5,748 nt of DNA from an uncultured Microcoleaceae cyanobacterium (GTDB lineage Bacteria > Cyanobacteriota > Cyanobacteriia > Cyanobacteriales > Microcoleaceae). The notes under the pieces are model-generated. The model was not told the origin of the DNA. It did not search any database and was given only the letters and a program-made list of their open reading frames with translations. The translations under genes and the position numbers were made by a program. The stretch spans positions 1 through 5,748 of the forward strand of contig CALKCV010000532.1 of the NCBI GenBank assembly GCA_938083405.1. The letters run 5' to 3'. This document shows, one piece after another, positions 1 through 4,540 of this stretch; the first letter of the stretch is position 1, and every line of letters starts with the position of its first letter.

Positions 1-71
1 GTATCTGATAAAGAAAAGGATGGAGCGCGATCGCCCCAAGTTAGAGTTTTTGTCGATAGCGGTATAGGCAT
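1..71 (-). CDS. Partial N-terminus of a probable peroxiredoxin (AhpC/TSA-type) protein, truncated by the window edge
   Basis: Read on the minus strand, an ATG at 71-69 opens a frame that runs without a stop out of the window, giving 23 residues. Residues 13-23 read GDRAPSFSLSD. This matches the G-x-x-AP-x-F-x-L-x-D pattern that begins the thioredoxin-like fold of AhpC/TSA and Bcp peroxiredoxins, which reduce peroxides through an N-terminal cysteine. That cysteine would lie outside the window, so the catalytic site cannot be checked. An in-frame stop sits four codons upstream of the ATG, so the start is either this ATG or a TTG three codons earlier. The leader has only a weak GGGA as ribosome binding site. 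The gene diverges from the SIMPL gene. Another thioredoxin-fold protein with the same N-terminal motif is possible. The identification rests on a short motif only. Confidence 0.5.
   Translation of the reverse strand, partial: MPIPLSTKTLTWGDRAPSFSLSD
27..34. repeat. HIP1 octamer GCGATCGC
   Basis: Perfect copy of the highly iterated palindrome HIP1, which is abundant in many cyanobacterial genomes. This copy lies inside the minus-strand partial gene, where it encodes part of the GDRAP motif. Six perfect copies in the window support a cyanobacterial source. Confidence 0.9.
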
Positions 72-212
72 TTTTCCCAATTATTTATTATATTTGTTTG
101 AAGCATTACAATCGTTTTTTTGATAAGTAAACCGATTGACCTAACTTTTACAACTGCTTTAATGCAGACTTATTAGTGAAATAAGCCAGATAATATTATC
201 TTGCAATTAAAG

Positions 213-262
213 TTTCCCATACTATTGGATAGGAAAATACACCTATCCAATAGTATGGGAAA
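213..262. repeat. Perfect 21-bp inverted repeat (hairpin) with 8-nt loop
   Basis: The arms at 213-233 and 242-262 are exact reverse complements, beginning TTTCCCATAC and ending GTATGGGAAA, around the loop AAAATACA (234-241). A G-T pair could extend the stem by one. There is no T-tract on the plus side (TGGGTCAATA follows) and only a weak TTTAATT on the minus side. It also lies upstream of both flanking genes, so it is not an obvious terminator for either. It could be a small non-autonomous repeat, a structured leader or RNA element, or a large operator. Confidence 0.85.
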
Positions 263-404
263 TGGGTCAATATCCTAGAAATCGGCAAACTTTCCCGATG
301 GCTAGACGTCCGTGGATTTTTTAAGTTTCCCGAATCGTTATTTTAGGAAAAGGATAATTTATTTGTGTATTTAATTACAAGCCAACGGAGCCGATCGTAG
401 CCAG

Positions 405-431
405 TTGACTGCTTAGAATTGACAATAATTT
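405..431 (+). promoter_or_regulatory. Weak candidate promoter for the SIMPL gene
   Basis: TTGACT at 405-410 resembles a sigma70 -35 box, and TAATTT at 426-431 could act as a -10 box after a short 15-nt spacer. A perfect TTGACA at 419-424 has no convincing -10 at 16-18 nt. Placement upstream of the ATG at 456 is suitable, but neither pairing is strong. Confidence 0.25.
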
Positions 432-455
432 TTTGTATTGCCGGAAATAACTTAA

Positions 456-1199
456 ATGAATAGAAACTTTTTATCTCGTTCTCGGATGAATTCTTGCGGT
501 CTGGTCGCCGCCATCTGTTTGGGCCTGAGTGCGGTTAACATCGCTGCTTTCTCTCCCCAGGCTGTCGCCCAACAACAACAACAAACGAGAACCTTGAGCG
601 TTACCGGTCAGGGAACGGTAAGTATTCCTACCAGTAAGAGCGTGGTACGTTTGGGTATTCAAGCAGAGGGTAAAACTGCGGTGGAAGTCCAAGAGGAAGT
701 GGCTAGGCGATCGTCTGCCGTGGTGGAGTTGTTGCGATCGCGCAAAGTCGAAAAATTAGAAACTACCGGTATTAGTCTCAATCCGGTTTATAACTACCAA
801 AACAACCGCCAATTGCTGACTGGATATACTGCGACTAATACCGTTAGCTTTCGCCTCGACACCGCCGAAACAGGTAAATTGCTCGATGATGCGGTCAAGG
901 CCGGAGCCAGTAGAATAGATGGTATTAGTTTTGTGGCCACCGATGAGGCTATAGAGCGAGCCCGACTGCAAGTCCTACAACAGGCCACTAAAGACGCACA
1001 GAAACAGGCCGATGCCGTCTTAAGCGCTCTCAATCTTACTCGTCGCGGTGTAGTCAGCATTTCCATTAACAGCGCCAGCGCCCCCATGCCTCAACCTTTG
1101 ATGCGGGCCGCTTCTCTTCAAGCTGAGTCTGCAACTACTCCCGTCATCGGAGGCGAGCAAGAAGTACGAGCTTCTGTCACCTTGGGAATTAGTTATTAA
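456..1199 (+). CDS. Exported SIMPL-domain (DUF541, YggE-like) protein
   Basis: This 247-residue protein has a typical Sec signal peptide. The n-region is basic (R3, R8, R10), residues about 14-33 are hydrophobic, and an AVA-Q signal peptidase I site falls after residue 38. A run of five glutamines follows at 39-43. From about residue 44 to the end it resembles the SIMPL/DUF541 family: TRTLSVTGQGTVSIP near the start, GYTATNTVSFRL in the middle, and a helical stretch followed by a closing V-R-A-S-V-T-L-G-I beta strand. The mature protein should be periplasmic or envelope-associated. The family's molecular function is not established; E. coli YggE has been linked to lower oxidative stress. The start at 456 keeps the basic n-region, whereas ATG 486 would lose it. 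The ribosome binding site is weak (GGAAA at 443-447). A terminator follows the gene, so it is probably monocistronic. Confidence 0.85.
   Translation: MNRNFLSRSRMNSCGLVAAICLGLSAVNIAAFSPQAVAQQQQQTRTLSVTGQGTVSIPTSKSVVRLGIQAEGKTAVEVQEEVARRSSAVVELLRSRKVEKLETTGISLNPVYNYQNNRQLLTGYTATNTVSFRLDTAETGKLLDDAVKAGASRIDGISFVATDEAIERARLQVLQQATKDAQKQADAVLSALNLTRRGVVSISINSASAPMPQPLMRAASLQAESATTPVIGGEQEVRASVTLGISY
734..741. repeat. HIP1 octamer within the SIMPL gene
   Basis: Perfect GCGATCGC inside the coding sequence, read as part of LLRSRK. A one-base variant, GCGATCGT, lies at 707-714. Confidence 0.9.
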
Positions 1200-1216
1200 T
1201 TTTTAGTTAGCATCTG

Positions 1217-1243
1217 GGGGAGGGCATTGATGCCCTCCCCTTT
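1217..1243 (+). terminator. Rho-independent-type terminator after the SIMPL gene
   Basis: A GC-rich perfect 10-bp stem, GGGGAGGGCA (1217-1226) with TGCCCTCCCC (1231-1240), closes a TTGA tetraloop and is followed by TTT. The T-run is short, but the stem is strong and begins 17 nt after the stop codon. It separates this gene from psbB. Confidence 0.8.
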
Positions 1244-1320
1244 ATCGTTGAATTATAAATTAAAGTAAGATTAATAGTTTGAACAAAAACAAAATAAATA
1301 ATCATACTAATTATCCCTAA

Positions 1321-1328
1321 GCGATCGC
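1321..1328. repeat. HIP1 octamer upstream of psbB
   Basis: Perfect intergenic GCGATCGC, 24 nt upstream of the putative psbB -35 box. Confidence 0.9.
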
Positions 1329-1351
1329 CAGCCTTGCATTTATTGATGAGC

Positions 1352-1380
1352 TTGCAATTAACCCCAACACTCGATACAAT
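1352..1380 (+). promoter_or_regulatory. Candidate sigma70-type promoter for psbB
   Basis: TTGCAA (1352-1357) and TACAAT (1375-1380) are separated by the ideal 17 nt and each differs from consensus at one or two positions. Transcription would start near 1387, about 240 nt before the psbB ATG. It is the best promoter match upstream of psbB, but a more proximal start cannot be excluded. Confidence 0.5.
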
Positions 1381-1610
1381 TCTTAAAATACTTTTCATAT
1401 TTATCCCCGGCTTCTAAAAATGGCCAAAATGCTTCGGGTAAAAATTAAAGCCCAAAAAGCGAGGGGCACTTGCAGCCGGGGAAAATAAAAAACAGCGATC
1501 GAGCGTCGGGAAGATACCCCCTAATAACATTCACAAACTATCTCAAGCAATTGTCAAAGTTTGCGAGCTTTAAATGGTATCTGAAAATACATTTGATACA
1601 GACATTAATC

Positions 1611-1618
1611 AAAGGAGG
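1611..1618 (+). promoter_or_regulatory. Strong ribosome binding site of psbB
   Basis: AAAGGAGG contains the full anti-Shine-Dalgarno complement and lies 10 nt before the ATG at 1629. It fixes the psbB start and suggests efficient initiation. Confidence 0.9.
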
Positions 1619-1628
1619 AGCGTAGTCA

Positions 1629-3155
1629 ATGGGACTACCCTGGTACCGAGTACACACAGTCGTCCTGAACGATCCGGGGCGTTTAATTTCCGTACACCTA
1701 ATGCATACAGCCCTAGTGGCTGGCTGGGCTGGATCGATGGCCCTGTACGAACTAGCAATTTACGATCCCAGCGACCCAATTTTGAACCCCATGTGGCGTC
1801 AGGGAATGTTCGTGATGCCGTTTATGGCAAGAATAGGCGTCACCGAATCCTGGGGCGGTTGGAGCGTCACAGGCGAAGCAGCCACCAACCCGGGCCTCTG
1901 GTCTTTTGAAGGGGTAGCTGCAACGCACATCATCCTGTCTGGCCTGCTATTCCTAGCAGCCGTATGGCATTGGGTTTTTTGGGACTTAGAGCTATTCTTC
2001 GACCAACGCACCGGCGAACCAGCTCTTGACTTGCCGAAAATGTTTGGCATTCATTTATTCTTATCCGGTTTGCTCTGTTTTGGTTTTGGTGCCTTCCACT
2101 TAACCGGGGTATTTGGTCCGGGAATGTGGGTATCAGATCCTTACGGGATAACGGGCACAGTGCAACCAGTCGCGCCATCCTGGGGGCCGGAAGGCTTTAA
2201 CCCCTTCAACGCAGGCGGAATAGTAGCCCACCATATCGCAGCCGGAGTCGTAGGGATTATTGGAGGTTTATTCCACTTATCAGTACGACCGCCGGAACGA
2301 CTCTACAGAGCCCTGCGCATGGGGAACATCGAGACAGTATTATCGAGCAGTATTGCCGCTGTGTTCTTTGCAGCCTTCGTAGTAGCCGGTACCATGTGGT
2401 ACGGCAGTGCGGCCACTCCCATAGAACTATTTGGCCCCACCCGCTATCAGTGGGATAGCGGTTACTTCCAGCAAGAAATCCAGCGTCGAGTCCAAACAAG
2501 TTTAGCCGAAGGAAAAACTCAATCGGAAGCTTGGTCAGAAATACCCGAAAAATTAGCCTTCTACGATTACGTCGGTAACAGCCCCGCCAAAGGTGGTTTG
2601 TTCCGCGTAGGTCCGATGAACAACGGCGATGGTATCGCTCAAGGTTGGCAAGGCCATCCAGTCTTTACCGACAAGAATGGCGAAGAATTATTCGTGCGTC
2701 GCCTGCCCAACTTCTTTGAAACCTTCCCAGTGGTCTTGACCGATCGCGAAGGTGTAGTTCGGGCCGATATTCCTTTCCGTCGCGCGGAGTCAAAATACAA
2801 CTTCGAGCAACAAGGCGTAACTGTTACCTTGTACGGAGGCGACTTAGACGGTCAAACCTTTACTAACCCAGCATTGGTCAAGCAATATGCTCGTAAGGCC
2901 CAAGGCGGCGAGCCTTTTGAATTCGATCGCGAAACATTAAACTCAGACGGGGTATTCCGTACCAGCACTCGCGGTTGGTTTACTTACGGTCATGCCTGTT
3001 TTGCCCTGCTGTTCTTCTTCGGTCATATCTGGCATGGATGCCGCACTCTCTTCCGAGATGTGTTTGCAGGTGTCGATCCTGATTTAGAAGAGCAAGTAGA
3101 ATTTGGTCTCTTCCAGAAACTGGGTGACTTAAGTACCCGGAGACAGGAAGGTTAA
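1629..3155 (+). CDS. psbB: Photosystem II CP47 chlorophyll-binding core antenna protein
   Basis: At 508 residues this is a full-length CP47. It is a six-helix thylakoid membrane protein that binds chlorophyll a and beta-carotene and passes excitation energy to the PSII reaction centre. It starts with the family signature MGLPWYRVHTVVLNDPGRL. The chlorophyll-ligand histidines occur at the positions expected for CP47: H9, H23, H26, H100, H114, H142, H157, H201, H202, H216, H455, H466 and H469. The large lumenal loop E between helices V and VI spans roughly residues 260-450 and is intact. The C-terminus (FQKLGDLSTRRQEG) is the usual stromal tail with small substitutions. Residue 471 is cysteine in GHIWHGCRT, where I recall Ala, Gly or Ser as usual. 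The gene has a perfect Shine-Dalgarno and a promoter candidate with a long leader. psbT follows 183 nt downstream, beyond a terminator-like hairpin. Confidence 0.99.
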   Translation: MGLPWYRVHTVVLNDPGRLISVHLMHTALVAGWAGSMALYELAIYDPSDPILNPMWRQGMFVMPFMARIGVTESWGGWSVTGEAATNPGLWSFEGVAATHIILSGLLFLAAVWHWVFWDLELFFDQRTGEPALDLPKMFGIHLFLSGLLCFGFGAFHLTGVFGPGMWVSDPYGITGTVQPVAPSWGPEGFNPFNAGGIVAHHIAAGVVGIIGGLFHLSVRPPERLYRALRMGNIETVLSSSIAAVFFAAFVVAGTMWYGSAATPIELFGPTRYQWDSGYFQQEIQRRVQTSLAEGKTQSEAWSEIPEKLAFYDYVGNSPAKGGLFRVGPMNNGDGIAQGWQGHPVFTDKNGEELFVRRLPNFFETFPVVLTDREGVVRADIPFRRAESKYNFEQQGVTVTLYGGDLDGQTFTNPALVKQYARKAQGGEPFEFDRETLNSDGVFRTSTRGWFTYGHACFALLFFFGHIWHGCRTLFRDVFAGVDPDLEEQVEFGLFQKLGDLSTRRQEG

Positions 3156-3181
3156 AAAATTGGCCAAGTATGTCGTGGCAA

Positions 3182-3202
3182 TGGAGGACTACTGTTCCTC
3201 CA
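3182..3202 (+). other. Small stem-loop just after psbB
   Basis: TGGAGGA (3182-3188) pairs with TCCTCCA (3196-3202) around a 7-nt loop. It begins 26 nt past the psbB stop and lies directly upstream of the larger hairpin at 3232-3280. There is no T-tract, so it is more likely a 3'-end stabilising or processing structure than a terminator. Confidence 0.5.
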
Positions 3203-3231
3203 GCCATTAAATTAAAAGGTCGCTTTTCATT

Positions 3232-3289
3232 AGTCCAAGGAAATACTTTTACATTCAAGCTAAAAGTATTTCCTTGGACTTTTATTTGC
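3232..3289 (+). terminator. Terminator-like hairpin between psbB and psbT
   Basis: The arms 3232-3251 and 3261-3280 form a perfect 20-bp stem (beginning AGTCCAAGG, ending CCTTGGACT) around the 9-nt loop CATTCAAGC. TTTTATTTG follows immediately. Stem plus T-tract fits an intrinsic terminator or attenuator for psbB. psbT begins 50 nt beyond the T-tract, so it either depends on readthrough or has a start site not visible here. The hairpin could instead protect the 3' end of a processed psbB transcript. Confidence 0.75.
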
Positions 3290-3338
3290 CAATGATTGCT
3301 AAACTAATTATTGAACCGCATATTCAGGAAATTCTGAA

Positions 3339-3434
3339 ATGGAAAGTGCCGCTTATATTTTAGTTTTGGCCTTAGCACTGGGAGTTTTATTTTTTGCGAT
3401 CGCTTTCCGCGATCCACCCCGGATCGGCAAGTAA
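3339..3434 (+). CDS. psbT: Photosystem II reaction centre protein T (PsbT)
   Basis: The product has 31 residues, starts MESAAYILVLALALGVLFF and ends FRDPPRIGK. This is the usual PsbT form: one transmembrane helix (about residues 3-23) followed by the conserved F-R-(D/E)-P-P-R tail. PsbT sits near the D1/CP47 side of PSII, at the interface of the dimer, and aids dimer stability and repair of the QA site. AGGAA at 3326-3330 with 8-nt spacing is a fair ribosome binding site. It lies in the same direction downstream of psbB, as is common in cyanobacteria and plastids. A HIP1 site inside the gene encodes the AIA of the helix. It is short enough to be missed by automatic gene calling. Confidence 0.95.
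   Translation: MESAAYILVLALALGVLFFAIAFRDPPRIGK
3396..3403. repeat. HIP1 octamer within psbT
   Basis: Perfect GCGATCGC, read in frame as Ala-Ile-Ala (residues 20-22) at the end of the PsbT membrane helix. Confidence 0.9.
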
Positions 3435-3473
3435 TTAGCAAAGAACCTTTTACTAAGTCAGTGCCAGCGCTTC

Positions 3474-3515
3474 GGGGTGCTGAGTGCCACTTCATAAGTG
3501 TGTCCTCAGCTCTCC
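3474..3515 (+). other. Long imperfect stem-loop between psbT and nrdR
   Basis: GCTGAG (3479-3484) pairs with CTCAGC (3505-3510). Inside it, CACTT (3488-3492) pairs with AAGTG (3496-3500) around a CAT loop. Outside it, GGGG (3474-3477) can pair with CTCC (3512-3515), with one G-U pair and a T-T mismatch at the junction. No T-run follows, so it may be a psbT 3'-end structure or part of the nrdR leader rather than a classic terminator. Confidence 0.5.
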
Positions 3516-3568
3516 CGCGCGCTTCTACCATAGTCCTAAATAGTGACTGTGGGCCAATTAGCAGAGTA

Positions 3569-3597
3569 TTGGGAACAAAAATAGGTAAAAATATACG
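3569..3597 (+). promoter_or_regulatory. Weak candidate promoter for nrdR
   Basis: TTGGGA (3569-3574) and TATACG (3592-3597) are 17 nt apart, 38 nt before the GTG start. Both boxes are imperfect. No sequence close to the NrdR box consensus is visible here, so autoregulation is not supported. Confidence 0.25.
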
Positions 3598-3612
3598 CAA
3601 ATCTTAGGGAAC

Positions 3613-3637
3613 AGGAGTCCGACATACTAAGATCGTG
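3613..3637 (+). promoter_or_regulatory. Distant ribosome binding site and GTG start of nrdR
   Basis: AGGAG at 3613-3617 is the only Shine-Dalgarno-like element and lies 17 nt from the GTG at 3635, longer than usual. No upstream ATG is in frame nearby. The family nearly always begins M-x-C-P-x-C, so GTG is retained as the start. Confidence 0.6.
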
Positions 3638-4132
3638 CAGTGTCCAGTCTGCCAGCACCCAAACAGTCGCGTTCTCGAATCGCGCTCCACCGAAGCAGGT
3701 CAAAGCATCCGCCGCAGGCGAGAGTGTTTGAATTGCCTGCATCGCTTTACTACTTACGAACGAATAGAGTTTATTCCTATTACAGTAATCAAAAGGGATG
3801 GGTCTCGGGAGTCTTTCGATAAATCGAAGTTACTCCGAGGTATTATCCGTTCTTGCGAAAAGACTGGTATTGCTTCAGGCGAAATCGCAGCGATGGTTGA
3901 GGAAATAGAAGCCGAAATCCAAGGGCGATCGCTACGAGAAATTACCAGCTCGGAAATCGGCGAGTTAGTTTTACAAAGATTGCGGCATTTAAGCGAAGTA
4001 GCTTACATCCGTTTTGCCTCGGTTTATCGCCAATTCCAAGGTATTAGAGATTTTGTAGAGACCTTAAACCAACTGCAAAATGAGACTGGGGGGCCAACCG
4101 ACATTCATCAATCCTTGCCGACGAGAAACTGA
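3635..4132 (+). CDS. nrdR: Transcriptional repressor NrdR
   Basis: This 165-residue protein is of usual NrdR length plus a short tail. NrdR senses ATP/dATP and represses ribonucleotide reductase operons by binding NrdR boxes. The N-terminal zinc ribbon is complete, with C3-P-V-C6 and C31-L-N-C34 and the hallmark SIRRRREC (24-31) and RFTTYERIE (37-45). The ATP-cone follows at about 49-138: PITVIKRDGSRESFDKSKLL, then EIGELVLQRLRHLSEVAYIRF, and FASVYRQFQGIRDF. The C-terminal 15 or so residues (GGPTDIHQSLPTRN) are not part of the conserved core. Translation begins at GTG. No ribonucleotide reductase gene is in the window, so the regulator acts in trans. It lies between psbT and rps1 on the same strand. 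Confidence 0.96.
   Translation: MQCPVCQHPNSRVLESRSTEAGQSIRRRRECLNCLHRFTTYERIEFIPITVIKRDGSRESFDKSKLLRGIIRSCEKTGIASGEIAAMVEEIEAEIQGRSLREITSSEIGELVLQRLRHLSEVAYIRFASVYRQFQGIRDFVETLNQLQNETGGPTDIHQSLPTRN
3925..3932. repeat. HIP1 octamer within nrdR
   Basis: Perfect GCGATCGC in the ATP-cone coding part, read across GRSLR. Confidence 0.9.
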
Positions 4133-4184
4133 AAATTTTAAAATATGTTACGATACGAGTTTTGCAACAGTTAGAGATCTGCTG

Positions 4185-4210
4185 TAATTTAGGGAATTGC
4201 TCCTAAATTA
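4185..4210 (+). terminator. AT-rich stem-loop downstream of nrdR, possible weak terminator
   Basis: TAATTTAGG (4185-4193) pairs perfectly with CCTAAATTA (4202-4210) around an 8-nt loop, 53 nt after the nrdR stop. It lacks a T-tract and is low in GC, so its role as a terminator is uncertain. Confidence 0.35.
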
Positions 4211-4263
4211 AGAAGCGGTAAGTTCAGGAGGGGTAAGTTGAGATTTAGGGCCTGGGGTGCATC

Positions 4264-4293
4264 CCTATTTTGAAGCGACCTATTTTGAAGCGA
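4264..4293. repeat. 15-nt perfect tandem duplication
   Basis: CCTATTTTGAAGCGA occurs twice in a row (4264-4278 and 4279-4293). It overlaps the left terminal repeat of the MITE-like element. Confidence 0.85.
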
Positions 4294-4301
4294 AGCAAAG
4301 A

Positions 4302-4309
4302 GCGATCGC
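4302..4309. repeat. HIP1 octamer inside the MITE-like element
   Basis: Perfect intergenic GCGATCGC embedded in the 10-nt palindrome AGCGATCGCT. Confidence 0.9.
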
Positions 4310-4408
4310 TCTATGGACAATTGTTAATAGGTAATCCCAAAATCCATTTTCTATTTTCCAAAATACAAAATATTAAGGTATTTTTGCAAATATGGGATGC
4401 ACCCGTAA

Positions 4409-4457
4409 GGTGGTAGGCTGATAGGCGCGGGAGGTAAGGCCACCGCATTCTTCGCGC
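4409..4457 (+). promoter_or_regulatory. Possible alternative-pairing leader upstream of rps1
   Basis: GGTGG (4409-4413) can pair with CCACC (4440-4444). GCGCG (4425-4429), which lies within that loop, can pair with CGCGC (4453-4457) outside it. The two helices interleave, so they would be either a pseudoknot or mutually exclusive. Each is only 5 bp. Ribosomal protein S1 mRNAs can be autoregulated through their leader (known for E. coli rpsA), but here this is inference. Confidence 0.2.
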
Positions 4458-4464
4458 AGATCCA

Positions 4465-4495
4465 TCTCTGACAATAATCTCTGACAATAATCTCT
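4465..4495. repeat. 13-nt tandem repeat in the rps1 leader
   Basis: TCTCTGACAATAA occurs twice in tandem (4465-4477, 4478-4490), followed by a partial third copy, TCTCT (4491-4495). Confidence 0.85.
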
Positions 4496-4511
4496 CAGAA
4501 GAAGAACAATT

Positions 4512-4520
4512 AAGGGGAGA
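4512..4520 (+). promoter_or_regulatory. Distant purine-rich ribosome binding site of rps1
   Basis: AAGGGGAGA lies 20 nt before the ATG at 4541, farther than normal. The interval is A-rich and unstructured. Either this site works poorly or initiation relies on the A-rich leader. Confidence 0.4.
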
Positions 4521-4540
4521 AATCTAAAACAATAATACAC

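Larger units (their letters stand above)
72..455. other. Divergent intergenic region, AT-rich, with dense dyad symmetry
   Basis: No gene is evident in these 384 bases between the two divergent genes. The region must hold both start regions. On the minus strand, TATAAT at 92-87 is a perfect -10 box, but it has no good -35 and would leave a leader of only about 8-10 nt. On the plus strand, TTGACC (136-141) and TTTAAT (158-163) are 16 nt apart. Small dyads crowd 154-200: CTGC/GCAG at 154-167, CTTATT/AATAAG at 169-185, and the 12-nt palindrome GATAATATTATC at 189-200. The perfect 21-bp inverted repeat follows at 213-262. TTTCCC occurs four times, at 73, 213, 291 and 326. Confidence 0.6.
1244..1610 (+). 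other. Spacer and leader region upstream of psbB, no gene seen
   Basis: AT-rich spacer with no convincing coding sequence. It contains a HIP1 site, the promoter candidate at 1352-1380, and a 9-bp inverted repeat TCCCCGGCT (1404-1412) / AGCCGGGGA (1474-1482) separated by 61 nt, which could fold in a long psbB 5' leader. If the promoter is right, the leader is about 240 nt. That leaves room for post-transcriptional control of a light-regulated gene, but nothing in the sequence proves it. Confidence 0.5.
4255..4404. mobile_element. Candidate MITE-like element with terminal inverted repeats
   Basis: The ends GGGTGCATCCC (4255-4265) and GGGATGCACCC (4394-4404) are perfect 11-bp inverted repeats. 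Beyond a 3-nt mismatch they match again for TTTG/CAAA, giving 15 of 18 positions. The enclosed 128 nt is AT-rich and noncoding. Size (150 bp), terminal repeats and lack of a gene fit a miniature inverted-repeat transposable element mobilised in trans. No clear target-site duplication is visible in the flanks (left ...GGCCTG, right GTAAGG...), so an old insertion or a plain large hairpin remains possible. Confidence 0.45.
4133..4540 (+). other. Spacer between nrdR and rps1, repeat-rich, no gene seen
   Basis: These 408 bases have no convincing coding sequence. In order they hold a 9-bp dyad (4185-4210), a 150-bp MITE-like element (4255-4404) with a 15-nt tandem duplication and a HIP1 site inside, a possible leader fold (4409-4457), a 13-nt tandem repeat (4465-4495), and a purine-rich ribosome binding site (4512-4520). 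No confident rps1 promoter was found. Confidence 0.6.

Noticed and set aside
1..123. Plus-strand open frame entering from the left edge and ending at TGA 121-123
   Set aside because: Forty codons with no recognisable motif. The minus strand of the same bases shows a peroxiredoxin-like start, which is the better explanation.
1207..1398. Minus-strand 63-codon open frame in the spacer before psbB
   Set aside because: It covers the SIMPL terminator hairpin, has no family resemblance and no clear ribosome binding site. It is probably chance.
1404..1482. 9-bp inverted repeat TCCCCGGCT / AGCCGGGGA with 61-nt spacing
   Set aside because: Too short and too widely spaced to call a structure on its own. 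It is recorded only as a remark in the psbB leader.
1574..1909. Plus-strand 111-codon open frame overlapping the start of psbB
   Set aside because: It is the +1-frame shadow of psbB. It lacks its own ribosome binding site and has no domain.
3304..3600. Minus-strand 98-codon open frame across psbT and the following spacer
   Set aside because: It lies antisense to psbT and to stem-loop DNA, and its composition is not protein-like. An antisense gene like plastid psbN would be a short membrane protein, which this is not.
3591..3606. Possible NrdR box before nrdR (AAAATATACGCAAATC)
   Set aside because: It shares only an AT-rich centre with the NrdR box consensus. The flanking ACA/TGT symmetry is absent.
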